Shown in pieces: positions 53,190-56,900 of a DNA stretch of 56,900 nt; position 1 is the stretch's first letter, and every line of letters starts with the position of its first letter. This DNA is from Nocardioides immobilis (GTDB lineage Bacteria; Actinomycetota; Actinomycetes; Propionibacteriales; Nocardioidaceae). The position numbers were made by a program, and so were the translations under genes. The DNA lies in contig NZ_QXGH01000043.1 of the NCBI RefSeq assembly GCF_003515065.1, positions 1 to 56,900 on the forward strand, written 5' to 3'. The notes beneath the pieces were generated by a model. It was not told the DNA's origin. It saw nothing but the letters and a program-made list of their open reading frames with translations, and ran no database searches.

Positions 53190-53542
53190 GGAATGATGGT
53201 CCAGCCGGCCCCGCGAAGCGAAGGATGATGTGAAGGCGGAAGTGAAAGACCGTTCGGAAGGCGACTTCGGCGTCACAGAGGAAGAGGTTGATCCCCTCGC
53301 AGCGCATGCCGGAGCGTCGCAAGTCTCCGCGCCATGTCGTGACCCGACCGGCCAAACATGAGCGTTCGTGACTCCGTCGAGGTCTTCGAGACCCACCGCG
53401 TGCTCGCGTGGCACGAAGAGAATGGCCGGGTACGGCGGGGTGCAGGTGCAGGGCCTATTAGGACCACAACGGTCTCGTCCTCGTAGACGAGGCTTGCTTC
53501 CGCTTGGCCGGCGACGATGGCGCAGAAGATGCGGGCCTGCAT
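53190..53542 (-). pseudogene. HIT-domain protein, broken by frameshifts
   Basis: Three overlapping frames supply successive parts of one HIT protein. IFCAIVAGQAEASLVYEDET starts at about 53530, then FVPREHAVGLEDLDGVTNAH appears in a second frame, and GMRCEGINLFLCDAEVAF with FHFRLHIILRF in a third. The last is a worn version of the HxHxH nucleotide-binding motif (normally HVHLHVIPR). At least two frameshifts plus motif decay mean no functional enzyme. Confidence 0.75.
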
Positions 53543-53742
53543 AGGTGCCGCTCCGGTTCAGTCGTGGGGGCCGGATGGTGCCAGGCAGGCTGTCTGTGCC
53601 ATCAGGTTTCCTGTTGGCGCCGTCGAAGAGAACTCCGCCGTTGCGCGGCCCAGTGCCTGGCGGTGCTCCATAGGGACACACCCAGTAAGCCGACCCGCGT
53701 GGTCAGGCCCCTTGCCCGGCGGCAGCGGCCCCGATCCAGGGG

Positions 53743-54205
53743 TCAGCAGAGTTCTAGCGCTGCGTCGATGAGTGGCAAGACAATCTGGCCGCGCTTGGTG
53801 ATCGGCCGAATGTTGGGGTAGTCGTGCGAAGCCTGGCCGTTGAGTGCGTACTCTTCCCCGTCCAGCGTTGTGAACGTCACGGAGCCCGCGTCCTCACCGA
53901 AGCTCTCGGGACACGCCAGGAATCCTGCGTCAACGGTCAGTGGCCACGCGAGCCCGTATTCGTTACTGGGGAAGTCGTCCCGTGTAACGAAACCGTCCTC
54001 ACCGCGATAGTCCTCGTACGGATCCTCAGGCTCCTGCGTCTCCTCAGGTGTGGGACTCGATGTCGGGCTCGCGGTGATGGTCGCGGTGACGGTCTCCGTG
54101 GCAGTAGCGGGTGACGGTCTCAACAGGCGAGGTCGACTTCTCCGATTCGCCACCGCACGCTGTAGCAGCAAGAACCAGCGCTATCACTGCGAGCCCCCGA
54201 TTCAT
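53743..54205 (-). pseudogene. Frameshifted DUF2511-type lipoprotein
   Basis: From ATG 54205 a lipoprotein signal reads MNRGLAVIALVLAATACGG (lipobox LAATAC), but this frame ends soon after. From about 54115 another frame gives TETVTATITASPTSSPTPEE and a conserved domain VTRDDFPSNEYGLAWPLTVD, then FLACPESFGED, as in DUF2511 proteins. A shift near 54095-54120 would join the two into a roughly 150-residue secreted lipoprotein. Mutation or sequencing error. Confidence 0.6.
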
Positions 54206-54406
54206 GCGGACACCCTACTGTCGGCGTACTCGGAGACGCTCCGCCGTCGAACGCGAAACGTTGGGTTCGGGTACGAACAGGCGGGGCCAGAGCGGATGCC
54301 AGCGCACCGCGAGGCAATTCCAATGAAACCCGCGTTGCCGCTGCACGGCCCCGCCTGCGACGCCCACGGGAACGGAGAAGGGTCTCGTGGACAACGGGGC
54401 GAGCGC

Positions 54407-54586
54407 CTACGGCGCTCCGTGCTCTTGGTAGTACGCGCGGACGCTCATCTTCGTGATCCGGCCGTGCTCGTCGTTGACGAGCATCCCCTCACTGATGAGG
54501 CCCTTGACGAACGACGCGGGCTTCTCTCACACGCGGGCGAGCTGGCCCGCGCTGTAGACCGACTCTCCGACCTGACTCTGGCTCAT
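54407..54586 (-). pseudogene. Small 58-residue protein interrupted by an in-frame TGA
   Basis: ATG 54586 with AGAAGGGA upstream. The frame reads MSQSQVGESVYSAGQLARV, then TGA, then EKPASFVKGLISEGMLVNDE and ends AYYQEHGAP at TAG 54407. The two halves plainly belong together. A TGG-to-TGA change is the simplest explanation; no sign of selenocysteine or readthrough was found. Confidence 0.6.
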
Positions 54587-54686
54587 TGCTGGTCCCTTCT
54601 GGTGGCTACTGGCTGAACCAGTGTGCAGAGGATCGGGCCCGGTCTGGCAGGGCGGAAACGTCGGACCCACGCAGTACGGTCGCGGC

Positions 54687-55454
54687 ATGGATCCGACGAC
54701 GTGGGAAGCCGCTGAGTGGGGCGCGTTTGGACAGGTTGGAGCACTCGTCGTCGCGACCATCGCTGGTGTGCTCGTGTGGCTCCAGGTTCGACATGGCAGG
54801 CAGGTTCGTGAGGACCAAACTCGTCCGTACGTGATCGTTGACTTCGAGTTCCGCGGGATCGCCGTGATGATCACGGTCAGCAATATCGGCACGACTCCCG
54901 CGACCGACGTCCGGATCACCTTCGACCGCCCCTTGGAGAGTCCAACCCAAGGCTTGAATGCCAACCGCTTCGCGTTGTTCTCTGAACCGATCCCGATGCT
55001 CGCCCCTGGGAGAAAGATCAACGTCCTCTTTGGCAAGGGCCCCGACTTCTTCCCGGCAGATGAGAGCGTCCCGCTTCGCTATGTCGCCACAGTGACCTAC
55101 AAAACCCTGGACGAGGGTCAAAGACCTTGGTGGCACCGCGAGCGGAGGCCTTACGACGATCCCCCGCTTGTGCTCGACTTGCAGCCCTTCAAGTACACAG
55201 CCATCGATCGCGACGACCTCCACAACATTGCCGAGAAGATCAAGGGCATCGAGCAGATCATGAGTAGGTGGACCTCGCGAGGGCGTCTGAATGTCAACAC
55301 GATCACTCAGGCCGAGGTCAGCGCTGAGGACGTGGAGTTCTTGGAGGCGCACCGGGCCGAGAGAGCATCGAACCAGGGGGAGGAGTCCGCGCCACAACCT
55401 CGGAGCGGGTTGCGCGGGTGGATCTCAAAGGTTCGCGGACGCGAGAAGGGCTAG
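54687..55454 (+). CDS. Hypothetical one-pass membrane protein
   Basis: 255 residues from ATG 54687. A membrane segment at about 15-32 (FGQVGALVVATIAGVLVWLQ), then a beta-rich cytosolic or external domain (YVIVDFEFRGIAVMITVSNI) and a basic C-terminus (RGWISKVRGREKG). No known family. Its stop lies one base from the stop of the convergent zinc-ribbon gene. Confidence 0.65.
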   Translation: MDPTTWEAAEWGAFGQVGALVVATIAGVLVWLQVRHGRQVREDQTRPYVIVDFEFRGIAVMITVSNIGTTPATDVRITFDRPLESPTQGLNANRFALFSEPIPMLAPGRKINVLFGKGPDFFPADESVPLRYVATVTYKTLDEGQRPWWHRERRPYDDPPLVLDLQPFKYTAIDRDDLHNIAEKIKGIEQIMSRWTSRGRLNVNTITQAEVSAEDVEFLEAHRAERASNQGEESAPQPRSGLRGWISKVRGREKG

Positions 55455-55455
55455 C

Positions 55456-56160
55456 TCAGGCCGCGCCGTCGTCCCAGTCTTTGAAGAAGGTGTAGTCGCG
55501 CCCGTACAGGACGCGATTGAACTCGTCTTCGTTCATCTGCTCGAGTTCCTCGCACCGGTTGTAGATGCCCTTGTTCACGTGTCGAAGGTGTCGTCGGGTC
55601 ACGCACGGGAAGTCGGGCGCTCCACACGCGCACCCGTCGCCTTCCTCATCGGGGCCATGAGCAACGACGATCTCGACGAGCGCGGCCATCCACTTGTTGC
55701 GCTTGGCAAATGCATCGTCGCGCTCCCGGCTGAGTTTGTTGGCGGACTCGCGGTATTCGTCCACCTTGCGACGTGACTGCTCGACGTGATCCTCGTGCCG
55801 CTGAAGGGTTCGCACGTAGGACTCGCCGGATTCTTCAAAGTGCAGACGACATTCGGCGCAGAGTTGATGAGACTCCTGCAGCGGCTTGTAGCGGAACACG
55901 TAGTCGCAGCACGTGCAGGTGGCGAACTTGTACTCGTCCTCGCGCGGTGGCACGGCGGGTCGCTCAATGATGGGTTGCACTCGTCGCCGCTGGACGTGCC
56001 CGTTCGCGTGCCATTCGCGAATCCGGTACTCCTGGCCGTTCGTCAGTAGTGCCGTCGCCCGGATCACGTTGATGCCTAGGGCGTGCGCGGCTTGGACCAC
56101 GTCGAGACTGCTGATGCGCAGCTCGTGGGCCAGGTCGCACACGCGTATCCGCTGTTTCAT
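55456..56160 (-). CDS. IF2N-like / zinc-ribbon / coiled-coil protein
   Basis: 234 residues from ATG 56160. Residues 3-40 (RIRVCDLAHELRISSLDVVQ, then AAHALGINVIRATALLT) match the N-terminal domain of translation factor IF-2. A zinc ribbon follows (Cys82, Cys84/85 and CAEC 101-104), then a charged coiled coil (about 112-158) and a second cysteine cluster (CACG, Cys186). This combination is unusual; nucleic-acid binding is likely. No known homologue comes to mind. Confidence 0.7.
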   Translation of the reverse strand: MKQRIRVCDLAHELRISSLDVVQAAHALGINVIRATALLTNGQEYRIREWHANGHVQRRRVQPIIERPAVPPREDEYKFATCTCCDYVFRYKPLQESHQLCAECRLHFEESGESYVRTLQRHEDHVEQSRRKVDEYRESANKLSRERDDAFAKRNKWMAALVEIVVAHGPDEEGDGCACGAPDFPCVTRRHLRHVNKGIYNRCEELEQMNEDEFNRVLYGRDYTFFKDWDDGAA

Positions 56161-56241
56161 ACGTCCATTGTGAAGTTGTGCTCCGACACATTTGGTCCGG
56201 CGCGCCCAAACGTGTGTGCGAAACACCCTGTTCGCTGACGA

Positions 56242-56595
56242 TCAGAACGGGGCACTGCGCTTTCGCAGACGAGTGACGTTCGATGCTGCTGCCCATTCCA
56301 GATCGAGGGCGTCGCCCAGGCCTCGCGATTCCTTCTTGAACAGGTGGATGTAGACGTCGAGTGTGAACGAAGCCTTCTCGTGACCGAGCCGCGCTGCCAC
56401 TTCAATTGAGCGGCTGAGCTTCCCGCATCGCCGGCCGATCAAGGTTCTTCGCGCTGTAGCCTCGTCAACCAACCAACGAACGTTCCAGCCTTTGTGCGCT
56501 AACTCGGATGTGATCCGTGCTCGTTGAGCTTCCAGACCGAGGCCGCTGCTCGCCTGTTCCTCGGTGCTGACCCTGAGATACCCGATGACTTCCAC
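56242..56595 (-). CDS. Chimeric site-specific recombinase remnant
   Basis: 117 residues. The N-terminus is a serine recombinase (MEVIGYLRVSTEEQASSGLG, with the catalytic serine in RVSTEEQ), including EAQRARITSELAHKGWNVRW. From about residue 67 it ends as the C-terminus of a tyrosine recombinase (VAARLGHEKASFTLDVYIHL; normally LGH and Y in xxTYxHL). The two halves are joined in frame, without the rest of either catalytic domain, so it is probably inactive. Confidence 0.65.
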   Translation of the reverse strand: MEVIGYLRVSTEEQASSGLGLEAQRARITSELAHKGWNVRWLVDEATARRTLIGRRCGKLSRSIEVAARLGHEKASFTLDVYIHLFKKESRGLGDALDLEWAAASNVTRLRKRSAPF

Positions 56596-56775
56596 GTCGA
56601 TTGTTCCTTGCTTCTCGCGAACCCCGTTTCGGGGCTAATGGCGATGCAAGGTGCAGAGGTTCGCCGAGGAAGCCAACAGGTCCCGGCGTTCCACTTCGGG
56701 CCGTGTAATGCGTTCGGTCGTGTCGGACCCCGTTGGCAGACTGATGACGTGAGTGCAGTCAAGGTTGAACCCGGA

Positions 56776-56900
56776 GGGGGGTGTCAGATGGTCTGTGTAA
56801 GCGATCGGTCTCAGCAAAGGAACGATGATGACTGCTGTGACCGAAAGGACCGGGCGACCGGACTACAAGAAGGCCGCTGACGCGAAGCGTGGTGACAGGG
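56776..56900 (+). mobile_element. Possible insertion-sequence left end
   Basis: GGGGGGTGTCAGATGGTCTG and the TGTAAG that follows it (56776-56801) resemble inverted repeats of IS256-type elements and are followed shortly by a gene start. The element would run off the window. Weak evidence. Confidence 0.35.
56825..56900 (+). CDS. Partial gene, cut by the window end
   Basis: ATG 56825 with AAGGA 5 bases upstream opens MMTAVTERTGRPDYKKAADA and stays open to the end. If the preceding repeat is an insertion-sequence end, this would be its transposase; too short to identify. Confidence 0.4.
   Translation, partial: MMTAVTERTGRPDYKKAADAKRGDR

Noticed and set aside
54407..54586. Selenocysteine or programmed readthrough at the in-frame TGA
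   Set aside because: No selenocysteine-type hairpin or related residue context is visible, and TGG-to-TGA mutation is simpler; retained only as a question.
1..56900. CRISPR arrays
   Set aside because: No regularly spaced short repeats and no cas genes were seen; the direct repeats found are long or singly paired.

Overview
The window is GC-rich actinobacterial DNA. Indicators are GTG starts, ATGA/GTGA-coupled operons, a complete yrbE-mce operon, a SigE-type sigma factor and Rhodococcus-like biphenyl genes. The mix suggests a soil actinomycete of the Nocardioides/Rhodococcus kind; the genus is an inference.

Left part (1-10.2 kb): a small membrane protein, a trypsin-like protease and a P-loop kinase sit left of a fragment resembling the 3' end of tmRNA (about 3.1 kb), a classic integration site. 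Next come a SigE-family sigma factor with a translationally coupled membrane protein and two lipoproteins, some decayed small genes, and an S41-type protease without a signal peptide. From 10.6 to 17.06 kb an exact 30-bp direct repeat brackets a tricarboxylate module: a universal stress protein, a TctA-TctB fusion, TctC, a PrpF-family isomerase and a divergent LysR regulator.

Central part (17.5-51.6 kb): a roughly 34-kb aromatic-degradation island, flanked by a 103-bp imperfect direct repeat (17494-17596 and 51546-51648) and ending beside a 3' fragment of tRNA-Asn. From right to left it holds a LuxR-type ATPase regulator; the dioxygenase operon bphAa-Ab-Ac-Ad-B-C; a giant pseudokinase/ATPase/histidine kinase with its response regulator (BphS/BphT type); a second long operon; the lower meta-cleavage genes (dienoate hydratase, acetaldehyde dehydrogenase, hydroxy-oxovalerate aldolase) with an IclR regulator; and a succinyl-CoA:3-ketoacid CoA-transferase pair with its own IclR regulator.

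The second long operon runs without a break from a meta-cleavage hydrolase through a beta-keto acid cleavage enzyme, an enoyl-CoA hydratase and a class III CoA-transferase into two YrbE permeases, six Mce proteins and two Mce-associated proteins. The same 21-bp sequence, containing the palindrome ATCCG-N9-CGGAT, lies upstream of both this operon and bphAa. It is the likely common operator for the response regulator. This suggests that a lipid-type Mce importer is co-induced with biphenyl/alkylbenzene degradation, which is the most novel proposal from this window.

Right part (51.6-56.9 kb): a decay zone with remnants of an endonuclease/phosphatase-family gene, a HIT gene, a frameshifted lipoprotein and a small gene with an in-frame TGA. 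Also here are two small unknown gene pairs, an IF2N/zinc-ribbon protein, a chimeric serine/tyrosine recombinase remnant and what may be the start of an insertion sequence at the right edge. No rRNA, complete tRNA or CRISPR array was seen.
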